Assembly (NCBI GenBank): GCA_004352715.1
Contig: SCFE01000003.1
Location: 96,889-160,888 of the forward strand
DNA length: 64,000 bases
Source of the DNA: Hofstenia miamia
Taxonomy: Eukaryota; Xenacoelomorpha; Acoela
Direction: 5' to 3'
Shown here: piece by piece, positions 43,385 through 57,041 of the stretch
Layout: every line of letters starts with the position of its first letter
Position numbering within the stretch: position 1 is the first letter of the stretch
The notes under the pieces: model-generated
Told to the model about the DNA's origin: nothing
The model's database searches: none
What the model saw: only the letters and a program-made list of their open reading frames with translations
Translations under genes and position numbers: made by a program

Positions 43385-45569
43385 AAATATAATATTCTAA
43401 GAAAGTGTTCAATAACTAAAACCGTTGTAGATTCTAGATTACTAATCTATGCTCAAAAACATTTTCAGTAAATTTAATATCACATGGTCTTTGGTTTCCT
43501 TATTAAAATATAATATTCTAAGAAAGTGTTCAATAACTAAAACCGTTGTAGATTCTAGATTACTAATCTATGCTCAAAAACATTTTCAGTAAATTTAATA
43601 TCACATGGTCTTTGGTTTCCTTATTAAAATATAATATTCTAAGAAAGTGTTCAATAACTAAAACCGTTGTAGATTCTAGATTACTAATCTATGCTCAAAA
43701 ACATTTTCAGTAAATTTAATATCACATGGTCTTTGGTTTCCTTATTAAAATATAATATTCTAAGAAAGTGTTCAATAACTAAAACCGTTGTAGATTCTAG
43801 ATTACTAATCTATGCTCAAAAACATTTTCAGTAAATTTAATATCACATGGTCTTTGGTTTCCTTATTAAAATATAATATTCTAAGAAAGTGTTCAATAAC
43901 TAAAACCGTTGTAGATTCTAGATTACTAATCTATGCTCAAAAACATTTTCAGTAAATTTAATATCACATGGTCTTTGGTTTCCTTATTAAAATATAATAT
44001 TCTAAGAAAGTGTTCAATAACTAAAACCGTTGTAGATTCTAGATTACTAATCTATGCTCAAAAACATTTTCAGTAAATTTAATATCACATGGTCTTTGGT
44101 TTCCTTATTAAAATATAATATTCTAAGAAAGTGTTCAATAACTAAAACCGTTGTAGATTCTAGATTACTAATCTATGCTCAAAAACATTTTCAGTAAATT
44201 TAATATCACATGGTCTTTGGTTTCCTTATTAAAATATAATATTCTAAGAAAGTGTTCAATAACTAAAACCGTTGTAGATTCTAGATTACTAATCTATGCT
44301 CAAAAACATTTTCAGTAAATTTAATATCACATGGTCTTTGGTTTCCTTATTAAAATATAATATTCTAAGAAAGTGTTCAATAACTAAAACCGTTGTAGAT
44401 TCTAGATTACTAATCTATGCTCAAAAACATTTTCAGTAAATTTAATATCACATGGTCTTTGGTTTCCTTATTAAAATATAATATTCTAAGAAAGTGTTCA
44501 ATAACTAAAACCGTTGTAGATTCTAGATTACTAATCTATGCTCAAAAACATTTTCAGTAAATTTAATATCACATGGTCTTTGGTTTCCTTATTAAAATAT
44601 AATATTCTAAGAAAGTGTTCAATAACTAAAACCGTTGTAGATTCTAGATTACTAATCTATGCTCAAAAACATTTTCAGTAAATTTAATATCACATGGTCT
44701 TTGGTTTCCTTATTAAAATATAATATTCTAAGAAAGTGTTCAATAACTAAAACCGTTGTAGATTCTAGATTACTAATCTATGCTCAAAAACATTTTCAGT
44801 AAATTTAATATCACATGGTCTTTGGTTTCCTTATTAAAATATAATATTCTAAGAAAGTGTTCAATAACTAAAACCGTTGTAGATTCTAGATTACTAATCT
44901 ATGCTCAAAAACATTTTCAGTAAATTTAATATCACATGGTCTTTGGTTTCCTTATTAAAATATAATATTCTAAGAAAGTGTTCAATAACTAAAACCGTTG
45001 TAGATTCTAGATTACTAATCTATGCTCAAAAACATTTTCAGTAAATTTAATATCACATGGTCTTTGGTTTCCTTATTAAAATATAATATTCTAAGAAAGT
45101 GTTCAATAACTAAAACCGTTGTAGATTCTAGATTACTAATCTATGCTCAAAAACATTTTCAGTAAATTTAATATCACATGGTCTTTGGTTTCCTTATTAA
45201 AATATAATATTCTAAGAAAGTGTTCAATAACTAAAACCGTTGTAGATTCTAGATTACTAATCTATGCTCAAAAACATTTTCAGTAAATTTAATATCACAT
45301 GGTCTTTGGTTTCCTTATTAAAATATAATATTCTAAGAAAGTGTTCAATAACTAAAACCGTTGTAGATTCTAGATTACTAATCTATGCTCAAAAACATTT
45401 TCAGTAAATTTAATATCACATGGTCTTTGGTTTCCTTATTAAAATATAATATTCTAAGAAAGTGTTCAATAACTAAAACCGTTGTAGATTCTAGATTACT
45501 AATCTATGCTCAAAAACATTTTCAGTAAATTTAATATCACATGGTCTTTGGTTTCCTTATTAAAATATA
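43385..45569 (+). repeat. 121-bp tandem repeat array, 18 copies
   Basis: The unit starts aatataatattctaagaaag and ends in the ggtctttggtttccttatta region. The word attctaag recurs exactly every 121 bp, from 43394 to beyond 45451. I saw no base difference between the internal copies. Each unit contains a small palindrome (tagattactaatcta). No frame runs through it. It lies between the two GPCR genes. Such uniformity indicates very recent amplification or homogenisation, or an assembler-extended repeat. Confidence 0.95.
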
Positions 45570-48142
45570 AGTTGCCAAATATGACAAAGTATAAATTGCT
45601 TGACTTAGTTTAGGCACTTAAGTTTAGCGAATTTATGGTGTAAACAAGAATAGCTAACAAACTCTAAATAAATATAGTAAAATATCTGGCCGCGGCTGAG
45701 ATCTAAGTAGCTGCAACCGGCAGTGGCCACAAGTATTGAGGCCGCTTCCGTCCGTAAATTTTTTATGGTATATAAAATTCAAAACAGTTCTAATAATTTA
45801 TATGGACTTGCACTTACCTTGAATAACACTCATTATTATTTGTAAAATGTATATCTATGTATGTCTAAATAAATATATATATTTTTTTTCTTTAGAAATG
45901 TAACTAACTGTTGATAAGAAATTTGAAAAACCGTTATTTTTTTTGCGAAAATTACTTTAAAATCACTTCATATGTTGAGATATAGGTATTGAAAATCTAG
46001 AAAAGTTTTTTATAATAACAACTTCCTTCAAATCTTTAGTTAGCCAATGCTTTGAAATTCTTGCCTAGACTACAATTTTCAAAATTAATTACATTCTTTC
46101 ATAAAGTAGCACAAAGCAAACTGAAAATTGTCTTAATTGAAAGTTAGCCACAAATCCGACAATATAAACATAAAATTTCTTCAATAAGAAGATGTAATAT
46201 TCATATTTTAAAATAGGAAATGTTGTATTCTCGTTTTTTTGTTATAATATTATTAGTGCATATCAAAATCATCATAGAAATATATTGCTCGTCTTTTATC
46301 ATTTTTAATAATGCATATTTCTAGACATTTTCGAACTCTTTTCTTGATCTTGTGAATGTGCTAACTTGCAAGAGTAAACAGCTGTGTTGAAAAATTACTC
46401 GTTTCCTGGAATTACGTGAAAATATTTTTCAGTAAAAATTCCAATTTAAGTTCTGCCCATACCTAATGCTCAATGATTAAGGCATTGAAGCGCATGAGAG
46501 CAATAACTAACCCTATCTAATTCTTTTTCAGTAGATTTACTACACAAGCCCTGTGCAAATCGTGTACAAAGCCAGACGTCGTAATTTTCTAATGCAAGGA
46601 AAAAAACTCCAAGATCTTTGGGTGCCTTCAGATTTTGAATATCTATTAATTCTTGAGTTATGCGTGCTTAAAGTGTTCTTCGAAAGCCATCACTGATTTT
46701 AGAAAACGTTTAGAGTTAATTCTCTAAGAGCCTTGTTCAAATTGAATCAATTTAGAATAGAGTCCCTCGCTAGCACTAAAGAGTTAATGATTTTCTTAGA
46801 GTTTACGAGTTAGAATTTTGTGCAAACATTAATGAACTAATTGCTATGAAATTTTCAACAGACATGTCTTAGTCCAAAAAAGAATTCACAGCTTTCTTAA
46901 AATAACCATTTCAATTCCTATTACTTAATGATTTCCCATTATTTTTTATTTCATTTGTTAGCAACATTATGAAAAATCTACAGCCCGTGTGTCGCAAAGC
47001 CTTTAAAAAACAATCTAGTAAAGTACTAAAATATTCATTGCACTTAAATCCTTCAAAATTATAAACTATAAAAATGAACCTTTTTGTAAATGAAATTTTT
47101 TCAATAGCAAATACTGCTATTTCAATCTTCAAAAGGAGTAGACTCTAATAATTCTTAAACTGAATATTTCTCCTAGATGTCTTTTGACTTTGGAATTTCT
47201 TCAAGTGGATTATTGTTTTACATACTTATTTGTTCATTCTGTTCTTGAAACAATATTTCATAGACGTATAAACAGTCAAGAAATAAAATTTACTATCTAA
47301 CATCGAATTGAATTCAAATTTCATAAAACAACGAAAGTTTCTTAAATGCTGCAATTGAGTAGATATCAGTTATGCTAGAATACCAAAAGAGGAATCATGC
47401 GTGATAAGTCATTTATATTCTAAGATGTGGCAGGGTCATGGAATTTCAGACTGTATTGGATGACTATGGAAATTTGAGTTGCAGTATTGCTAATCGGGAA
47501 CTTGAAAAATTCAGTCAATTATATGTTGAGAATGTAATAATCGAAATAGCAATGGAGGTTCTTAATAAAGTCATTTTATGGTTGTTTTGTACATCTGAAA
47601 CCTCATTGCTATAACGTTCAGATTCTTCATTACTCTAAACAATGTTGGTATAACAATGTCAATTTAAGGTACATAGATTGTTTTGTATATATATATATAT
47701 ATATATATACATACATATATATATACATATATATATATATTAACCGAGTTTAGCTATTTTAGACTTTAGCTTATGATTAAAATCAGTGTCTCAATTTTCT
47801 TGTTTTTAAATTAACTCGTACTTGTCAACACGAAACAATTGTAAATAGAAGTGGAAAACTATAATTGTTTAATGGATTAAGGAAAACGGGTGGTACTAAA
47901 CATCGAGGCTTATTGCCTTGATTTCGCCATAAACGAGCTGAAAGGGCCATGAAAATTTCGCATAGCAATAGCCTGAGAAGGAAATGTTAGATGTTGTGAA
48001 AAAGGGACAACACCTTAGATATTTATAATAATCTGGATATTTGAAATAAAGCTAATTGAAAACCTATTTATTCATTTATGATATAATTATGTAATTGTAA
48101 TTAAAGGAATATTCATGCCGGCAAAATAGAGAATGGATTGGG
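45570..48142. other. Intergenic, no gene seen
   Basis: AT-rich. A GC-richer patch at 45690-45760 (ggccgcggctgagatctaag) is probably a repeat end. A TA/TATACA microsatellite lies at 47688-47742. Medium frames such as 47132-46911 show no family resemblance. Confidence 0.5.
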
Positions 48143-48405
48143 GCTTCGTTAACAGTGTCGTACGCAGGGGGATGGGGACATGGTGGAATGTCCCCCCCCG
48201 TCAGGTTTCCAAAATTGATTTTGACTGGATAAATCAAAAAAATTTTCGTAAAAAATTGAAAAATTTAAAATCTAGCATCGTGAAATGCATTTTTAGGGTC
48301 TAATTTCTCAATATTTTCAAAAATTTTCGCGGGGCTTCGCCTCGCATTGGGAAATTACGATGAAGTCCCCCCGTCAGAAAATCCTGCATACGCAGGATTA
48401 AAATA
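48143..48405 (+). repeat. Dispersed non-coding repeat with C-rich ends
   Basis: Starts with tcgtacgcagggggatgggg and ends with cctgcatacgcag, near-complementary ends containing the word cgtacgcagg. The interior has a small cgcggggcttcgcctcgc hairpin. A shorter inverted copy lies in GPCR intron 1 (40455-40620). A non-autonomous DNA element is likely; no target duplication was resolved. Confidence 0.5.
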
Positions 48406-49479
48406 AGTCAATGTTATTAAGAGTTTATTGCGTGTAATCATATGTATTCAAATAAAAATTACAAATAGTAAAGGAAATGCTATATTCATGATAATCATTT
48501 TTTGCACATATTAGAGTAAAAAATAGATTCGTGATGCAAACAACACAGCCGTTGCTACATGTGAACAGAATTTTGTGGGTTTGAATCCCACCAAATGATT
48601 TAATTCAATTAATTAACGCAAAGGTTGCAACTATTTTGTTTAATTATAATCATTATCATCTCAGAACCCGGAAAATCTTGAATTTTCTGTTAGACTGATA
48701 TTTCCCAAATTTCGTGAGGTAGAGGCAATTCACCAAAACAAATTTTCATAGATTTATTGTGCGTTATGCTTTCTACGATTAAATCAGCATTAAACTGTTA
48801 AAATTAGCGAAGCTTTAAAGGGTTTGGAAGCTAAATTTTCAAGACTTGAAAAATATTGAGATTCACAAAATTGTTTTCAGAATACAAAATTAAATATCAA
48901 CATAAAATTAATCGATCAATTTAACATTATCGCACTTTTTGAAAAAATCAAAATACATAACGAAACATAAATTAACATATAACAAATGAATGAAAAAAAA
49001 ATACCGCTTAGGTTTAATATCTTATATATCAATAAATTTCAAACAGAAAAAGCAAGACTAGATTTATATTATATAAAAAGCTAAAATACATATGATTTGT
49101 GTGAGGCTATATTGCATTTATATTTTACCCGTCCCTTTAAGCTAGTTTATGGCGAAATCAATTCAATATACGGCAATATTTAGTAGCACCCAAGAAAAAC
49201 CAGGAATGTACATAAGTACTAGAGTAATATGTACAAACAAGTTTTGTAATTTTACAATCACTTTTCCATTTAACTTCGTTTGAGTTTGTGTCGTCTGCTG
49301 TTTTAGCTCTACAAAAGTTACCAATAACTATTTATATTTTGCATTGTTATGCTTAATAGTATGTTGTAGCAGTTGATTTTATAGTGTTGGCAAGTTTTAG
49401 TAGGAGAATCTGCACGACTCCCTGAACAATTCCGAAGGAGATAACAAATTAGGTTTCCGATAACTCATGCCACCATCTT
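48406..49479. other. Intergenic, no gene seen
   Basis: No gene. A tgggtttgaatccca stem at 48580-48595 looks like a tRNA T-arm, but no complete cloverleaf surrounds it. Confidence 0.5.
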
Positions 49480-49620
49480 TTTTTTTTTCCCACCACTTGT
49501 AACCACAAGTAGGCTCCTTATTGCAAAGCCCCAGTAATTAATGCCAGATCGAAACCCTACTAGTGACTACTTAGCTGCACGACTTTATACCGCTTCTACA
49601 ATGTGATAAGCAATTTTCAA
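49480..49620 (-). repeat. tRNA-derived SINE fragment
   Basis: On the minus strand, gtgcagctaagtagtc (A-box-like) is followed by gggtttcgatctggc (B-box-like) and, after about 50 bp, by an A-run (the T-run on + at 49482-49490). This order fits a tRNA-derived SINE. A related segment lies at 59305-59420. Confidence 0.45.
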
Positions 49621-52600
49621 TTCTTATAGAAGGTCTTTGTTAGTGGGTATAATAGATTTTGAATCATATTGTTTCTATTGAGGAAATATCTCATTTTTTT
49701 ACAACCGACATAATTCAATTGATGCGATGTAAATTTATCAATTTTTTACATTCTCTGTTCTAGAATTACATGTATTCATGAAAGTTGACAACAATTTGAG
49801 AATAATGCAAAAACAGCATTGATAAAAATTTCATTTAAAAATTCATTTTTTAAATGCATTGACCACGAATTCATGAACTATGTGACATGTATCAAATACC
49901 ATTCATAGTTAAGGTTTCTTTATATGTTTGTGACATGTTGCATGTCAACAATAATTAAATTCAATGTAATTAGGGCATACACATAGTTAAAAATTTGAGT
50001 GAACCTATATATTAATATTATGCTTGAATCTCTTAAACTGAAATTTAAATATTGAAGATTCTATTTAATAGAAATACTTTTGAGAATTTTCACAATCGAC
50101 ATCACCTTCAGTATCTAGCAATTATACTCTCATTCTGCAAATGTATATTTTTATAATTGACATCTGGAAATATAGTTTGTGTTGTATTTCTAGTTATCCC
50201 ATCCTAATGCCATTTTTTGTAAATTCAATAATATTAGAAGGGCATTACCTTTTAATGCAGTGGAAACATTCTAGAAAATTTTATGCATTAGTTAATTATT
50301 GCTTATATTTTTTTCTGTGTAATTCCTTTTGAAATACTTACACCAAATTTTTTCTTAAAACGATTGAATAGCATGCCTAAGTTAAAAATTCCAAAGCATG
50401 TACATATAATTGTGACTGAGTACTCTTGTTTTTTTATAAATCAATGATTGGCTAAAAAGTGGAATTTGAACTTCACAAATAATACACCCAGTACATGAAA
50501 TGAAATTGACTTTGTATATTGGTAAATTTTATGAGAACTTTCAAAGTGAATTGTAATGAATCTAGGCAACAACGGAAATTCACAAATAAATGTCTATGTT
50601 TTTTCATTTAGCTTGTTAATTTAATACATTTGAAGTGATGGGCTTATTAAATCTAACCATAACTGTCTTAATATTATCAAATATTTGCATGTGTTTAGGC
50701 CAGCCATCTAATATTGAAAACAATTTGTAGCGTCCAGTGGGATTTATAGCTGTCCTTGTTTTGGATTTGTCATAAACATGTTTGTGAAATCTCTACTTTA
50801 TACTACCTATCATTGAAAGTGTTGACATCATTGACATAATGATTACCTCATCACCTATCTAGTGTAGAGGAAGTATTGCTTTACTAACACACAATGCTTC
50901 TCGGTAAAATACATAGAAAAAAAATTTTTATTGGTGTGGGCTGAATCAACCCACTCACTGACCTATTAGGCTCCTGTCCGGCAAAGAAAAATTAGCACCG
51001 CTCAATAAATATTTAATCATGAATATAATGCAATGTCTACGTTGAACTGAAATGCAAAAGCCAAAAAAATTAATTGAATTCGTTGAATAATTCATTTTGA
51101 ATCTAACTAAATGTTTTCAATTAATCAATTAATCACTCAACCCCAGTTACGTGTTGTAAATTTATATCCAGAAAGCAAACTTGACAAATGGCTGCAGAGT
51201 AGCGCCATGGGTTCAATTTTTTGCTCCAAGAAAAATTTTAGCTTTGTGAAATCAAATTTCTTCATTATTTTTTTCATTAGAAATTTAATCATCATATGCT
51301 CCTGAAAATTTTCTCTATATGCATAGTATGTAAAATGTAAAAAAGTCCAATTAAACGTGCAATTGCCACGCTATGCAAAATTTCCTTGACTAATATATTC
51401 AGATATTTCGAAAATATTAACAATAAAAATTTGCATTTTTAGCACATCAGAGTAAATTATTTAAAAACTTTTCACACTGAATATAATTTTTTGGTATAAG
51501 TTACATACTCTTTTATGTTTATTAAATATGTGGTGACAAATCAACTATATAGCGTTTCGTAAATACGTTTTGTATTCCTTATAATTTATTATCGTCAGAA
51601 GTGCTGGATCAACGGATGTAAGTTTAAACAAACTAAAAGTACTCCACACAAATTTTCTGAGTGGGTGTCAATATTCATAATTCTACATTGAGCAAAAATT
51701 CATTTAAGACTTTGATTTTGTTGTAAATTAGAAAAATTCTCAATCAATGTTTTACTAAAATTTAATAATAAATCGCATTTGAAGCACTACAAAAATGTAT
51801 TTACACCAATTATTTTTACACAAGATGGCGTAACAAATCACATTTTAAAATTACAATGTCAAAGAGCGCTCAGAAAATTTTTAAGTGAAAGAATAATAAA
51901 ATTGATTGGTTGTGAGATAAAACCAATGTGTGCAGTTTGAATAAGGTAATTTTAGATGCAATTTGTCAGCTTTGCAAAAAATCATTAAGTTTGTATGATA
52001 AGTGTTAAAATTCAATTTTTCTACACTGCATTTATTGCCTAACTCATATTTGTGTTTTGATTTAATGTCGGTTAAAATGATCCGAAGATGACAATTAGCA
52101 TGAAAACTAATACAAACTATTAACAAATATATATTATTACATCGAAATTGGCTTGATAATTCAATCTTTCACCACTATTTCATAAGCTCATAAGGTAAGG
52201 TAGATAATTCTTCAAATTTATTATAATTCTTGGGTATACCAACCATTATAATTTAGCAAAAGGAACATAATAGACTAATTTAATAAATCAATCAATATTC
52301 AATGTATATTTTAAAAAAATGCTTCAATTAATTAAATGTAATATTCTACAATCAAATCTTGATGCTAAATGCTAAATCACATCCTATTTTTAGATATTGT
52401 TAAATTCAATGCTCAAATAAAATGCACAAACTTATTTTTCAGAAATTCCAATGTATTGCATCTTATTATTACATCTTATGCTTCTCATTAATGCAAAGTC
52501 GATAAAGCCTGTTCTCAAAAAGAATGCGAAATTCTTTCATTTTACAGAAAAGGCTGTTCCTTGCATGAAATGTAATATACAATAAGAGGTTATAATTGAA

Positions 52601-52693
52601 ACTAGCATATTATTTATTGTTTAGTTAATGTTTGTATTTGTAATATTTTACAAAGTATAGGTGCATTCATACTACTAGGTTTTGGTGCATTAT
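49621..52693. other. Intergenic, no gene seen
   Basis: About 3 kb of AT-rich DNA. Small frames (for example 50141-50332 on + and 52126-51881 on -) are hydrophobic or cysteine-containing but match nothing I know. Confidence 0.5.
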
Positions 52694-55600
52694 TTATTTT
52701 CCTTTGAAAATAGAGAATGGAAATGTCTTAGCAATGGCTGATTTGAAGTCTGAATCGATTAGTGGGTATATAAATATGTTTATTAACACATTTATCATTG
52801 TGATAACAACTAGAACTTTATCAGTAGTGCTACCATAGCTCCAAAGTTGCAAATCTAGAACCGGCACAAAAAAGTTAAAATGCAGATTATCAGGAAAAGT
52901 CGTGACGATGAAAATGAATGAAACTATGAAGAGCATCTTCGTGATCTTTGTTTGAGCCCTAGACATTATTTTATCTGCGTTCTTTTTTCCTAAATACACA
53001 AAATCTAGTAAAAACATATACATTTTCCAGATGTAGTTTTACAGTATTATGTTAAAATGTTTTTCAATTAAGAATGATTGATTGTGACGGTATTAAACAT
53101 TGTACTTATTTATTCATATTAAATTAATGGCTCACACTTGGAATGAGTAATGTGGAAAGAAGTTGACTAAGTAAGTTTAGGCTCATTAACTACATAAAGC
53201 TACTGTGTGCATTATGCTATCTATTCCACATGAAAACACTTCTCGAAACACTACATCACAAAAAAATGTCTTCATCTTAAACATGAACTTTTTTCAAGTT
53301 CTTGCAAACGCTAAGCTATTTCTTTTAATCATTCTTAGAGTTGAATTTTGAAAATCATTTAAATTTGTTCTTTAAAGTATAAAAGTGGAATAACTTCATA
53401 CAAATTTGAATGAAGAAGCTGAAAATTTGTAATTAAAAATTAAATTGTTTAATAAGTTAGAACAGATAATGCTTTTTTCAATTTCTTTTCTGTAATGCAA
53501 TAAGGCAGTGGCAGTTAACGTGCTTTTTGCTTTGAAAACAAGATGAAGCAACTTAAAGAAACAAATTGAATTTTTTTCTAATTTTAACAACACCTAAGAT
53601 ATGTTTTTTATTAGCTTAGAATGTCCAAAAAACTTGAAAGAACTTTAAAGCTTAGATTTTTAAGAGGTCCATGGGATGTCAACCTTGAACTGGCAAGAAA
53701 TTTTCCATTAAATAAAATACCTTTTTATAAATATTGAAACGATTTTCAAAACCTAACGACAATGAGATAATTAATGATTATATAAAATATAGCAAGTAAA
53801 AACCTGTAACCCTACAACATGTGCATGCTTGCTTTACCTGATGAATTTTCACTGATGCGTCTAGATATATGAATTGCGATGATTGTATAACAAAACACAG
53901 GTACCATCAATTGCATAACCATATAATTGAATGAATTCAACAATGCAATGAAGTTGTTAGTGTAGTCTTGATAGCAGAAATTATCTTTAATTATCAGGAA
54001 AAACTGGTCTTTTATTTGAAGAATCGAAAGACTGTATATCCAAGGAAAAGCCACGAAGGCATAACTTGTCTTTTTGCCAAACGTGTCTTTATAAAATATT
54101 GGAAATTTCACAGCAATCAGTCTTTCTACAGAAATTACACTAATGATAGTTGCTGAGTTAGTAAAAACCTAAATTTCTTGGAGTAAAATAGTTCTTACTT
54201 AAATTAATTTTTGCTAACAGTACTAAGGTCGTTCACATATTACGGAAATATGAATATACACACCAGTCAACCCATGAAAATATTTTTTAATTTTATACCC
54301 CTATGCATTGTGTAGTTTGTAGCATAAATACATTAATTGAAATGCAAAAAGATTTTTCTATGGTAGTAATATCTACTAAAAGTCGTGGTTTTCATTGTTT
54401 TTATATTTATATCTGATAATTTTAAGAACAGAGAACCCTTCTCTTGAATAGTTTGACAACACTGTATGCCATCTTGTGAACTTTAGCAGCAACTACTTTT
54501 CTAAATGCTATGACTTAAATTTTGCATTGTTATGACACTTCCTCTTCCTCCCTTTATTTGCAGAATTTAAGTTAGTGTCAATCCCTTAAACCTACAACGA
54601 TCAAATTGTTGAAGTTTATAACGACTGTGTTTGATTTTACAAAAACACAATCTAAAAACAGTTGTATGCATTGAAAGCAATAAAATCTAACAGATTTCTT
54701 AACTTAGAATAACATGTACAAAGTACGTAGTATTATATATAATATATTTTTTAATTCTATATATTTTCTGATATCATGATATTGTTATTATAATATTTTT
54801 TTTGTTAAAGTCAGAGGACCTTTTTCCAAAACATTGCTTAGATGTTTTTTTATTTGCGTGCTATTAATCGTGACTGTTAAAGGTAGCAGCGTATGCAGGA
54901 CTTTCTGATGAGACCTCTGTGCTAACCGAGTTGAGTTATTTTGAAATTCTAGACAAGTGCTTATTACCATAGTATAGAAAAAACAATTTAAGAATTCTTA
55001 GAAAGAATTTTGGACGAAATAGATGTGTATGCAGGAGTTTATATCAAAATTATTGCCAAAGTTGTCAAAGAATATATCCTTAAAATAAAATGAATTTTAC
55101 CGTCATTGCTATTGTTTTTTAAAAAATTGTTATATGAAATATTTCGTTTTTAAATTAAACATATCAACGAGTGAAACTTGAAGGAAACGACTTTCTTCAC
55201 GGCCCATCCTGCGGACTTCTTGAGTCTAATTATGACTGTACTTTCTATATAATTAATTAATGACGGTTCCGACTATATGTTGTATTATGGAATACATTCA
55301 AAACCGTGTGAGTTAACGCTTAGCCTATATGTGTGTCAAACTAATTATAAATGCTAAAAGTACTCAATTTCAGTATGCAAGTATTTGCATTTTCGAAAAG
55401 GAGATAAATGTAGTAGTTTTTCATTTTCAATTCTCCAGCTTTAATTTTTAAAACAATGATGTTCCTTCAAAAACGTCATGAATTGGTAAAATTAACTAAG
55501 GTTTTGATTAACAGTTTACTTACAGCATAGAGTTGATTCAGTGCTTTCATTGAACAAAGAAGTCTTGCAATTATATAATTATCAGGGACTGGTCCAGTTG

Positions 55601-55835
55601 AACTGTTCATTGGTGCAATCATTGTGGTTAAGACTAAAATAACTGAAGCCAAAAAATCACTGATAGCCAAATTCTTCAGAAATATATAATGATTGCTTTT
55701 TAAGGAAGGTGTATTTGATAGAACTATCACAATAGTCACATTGGATAGAATCCCAATAATACCTATAAAACTGTTAAAGTAATACAGAATATTATCGAAA
55801 ACGTCTTTAGTTTCTTCACTTGAGCTTGAATTCAT
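52694..55835 (-). CDS. Class A (rhodopsin-like) GPCR, three exons, orphan (paralog 2)
   Basis: Exons 55835-55524, 54168-53838 and 52989-52694, joined at GTAAGT...TTTAG (phase 0) and GTAAAG...TTTAG (phase 1), give 312 residues. Exon 2 is 331 nt, the same as in paralog 1. TM1 has GILSNVTIVIVL, TM2 LKNLAISDFLAS, and TM3 SVISVERLIAV (E-R-L for D-R-Y). TM5 has P-V-F-C-Y, TM6 SFIFIVTTFPDNLHF, and TM7 NVLINIFIYPLIDSDFK. N-terminal Asn-Ser sites could be glycosylated. It faces the first GPCR tail to tail at 10 kb. Ligand unknown; probably the same receptor subfamily. No break seen, so likely functional. Confidence 0.85.
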
Positions 55836-55866
55836 TTTATATTGTGAGCAACCTTAGAATTACGCG

Positions 55867-55874
55867 TATAAATA
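55867..55874 (-). promoter_or_regulatory. TATA-like box upstream of GPCR paralog 2
   Basis: The minus strand reads ctatttatacgcg, about 32 bp before the ATG at 55835. This would give a very short 5' UTR, so the element may be fortuitous or the leader may lie in a different exon. Confidence 0.3.
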
Positions 55875-56566
55875 GTTGACTGACAAGGAAACCTCAGACA
55901 ATTGGAGAAGATATTTCGTAAATTTCATTGGACAAATTATTGTTATTCCAACTCAGTTTAGATTTCGCGAATAACATAAAAGTATTACGTAAGGATTTTA
56001 CACTGGATCAGCAAAATCAAAGAACAATCCAAATGAAAGTCTAAAATGATATATAACCTAAAAAAATTATTTGTCGATATTTGAAAAATTTAGGAATATT
56101 TAGTCAAACCAAGTTTGTAAACATATAAACATATATAGAAATAACTAACTACTGTAGTCTGAAAAAATATTGTTGAATCTAGATGTTATTCTAGGATAGA
56201 AAAATTCTAAGAGAAACTCACGTACTTTTTTAAGAATCCAACGCATTAGAAAATGCGGCATGTGCATTCTTAGCTTAGATGGGCGACAAGTGCCACTAAG
56301 CGATTTAAAGTGACTCTAAACCATTTCAACAAAGATATATCTTTTCTTGCAAGTATCTTACTTCTCTATAATACAGTAAATTTATCTAGATAGAACATTT
56401 TCTATTTATATTATTCACCATGATTAATAATGAATATATTAATGATCCGATCAGAGCTTGAAATGAGTCAAAATGTCTTGACCCAAACAAAGCAAACGTC
56501 TTTTGAGCACTCGACCCAATACAAAGTTGTGTCAGATATACGCGTTAATACGTTTGAAAAGAATGG
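55875..56566. other. Intergenic, no gene seen
   Basis: No gene recognised. The 68-codon + frame at 56430-56636 runs into the foldback element and is not regarded as coding. Confidence 0.5.
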
Positions 56567-56919
56567 GGGATTTTCACTAAAATTTAAATTTGAATATTTT
56601 TACCCAAAAATGTTTAACTTAGTTTTAATTCCTTAAAAATGAAAAAACTAATAAAAAATATTTGCTAAATTTTGCAGAAATTCACCGTCTCTTTCTTGTT
56701 CAGATGATGTCACTACCTTTTGAATCATAAAACTATTACTTTGTACAATGAATTTCTGGAAAATCAAAAGGTAGTGACATCATCTGAACACGAAAGAGAC
56801 AGTGAATTCTGCAAAATTTAGCAAATATTTTTTAATGGTCGCTTCATTTTTATAGAATTTAAACTAAATTTAACATTTTTACCTAAAAATATTTAAATTT
56901 AAATTTCACTGAAAATCCC
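56567..56919. mobile_element. Long foldback element (about 353 bp)
   Basis: The left half (gggattttcactaaaattta onward) and the right half (complement ending gaaaatccc) pair along nearly their whole length, including ttcagatgatgtcactacct and its complement, around a centre near 56735. No coding capacity. No clear target duplication, so the superfamily is undecided. Confidence 0.7.
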
Positions 56920-57005
56920 TAATTGCATATAAATTCTATCAAAGAGCGAAAATATATAAATTTTGCTTAAACGTAACTATTTTTATAGTGAATTTTAAAA
57001 ATATT

Positions 57006-57041
<36 letters not shown>

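Noticed and set aside
43385-45569. CRISPR array
   Set aside because: The repeats are contiguous 121-bp units with no variable spacers, in animal DNA.
48560-48640. tRNA gene
   Set aside because: A T-arm-like stem (tgggtttgaatccca) is present but no anticodon, D-arm or acceptor pairing could be drawn.
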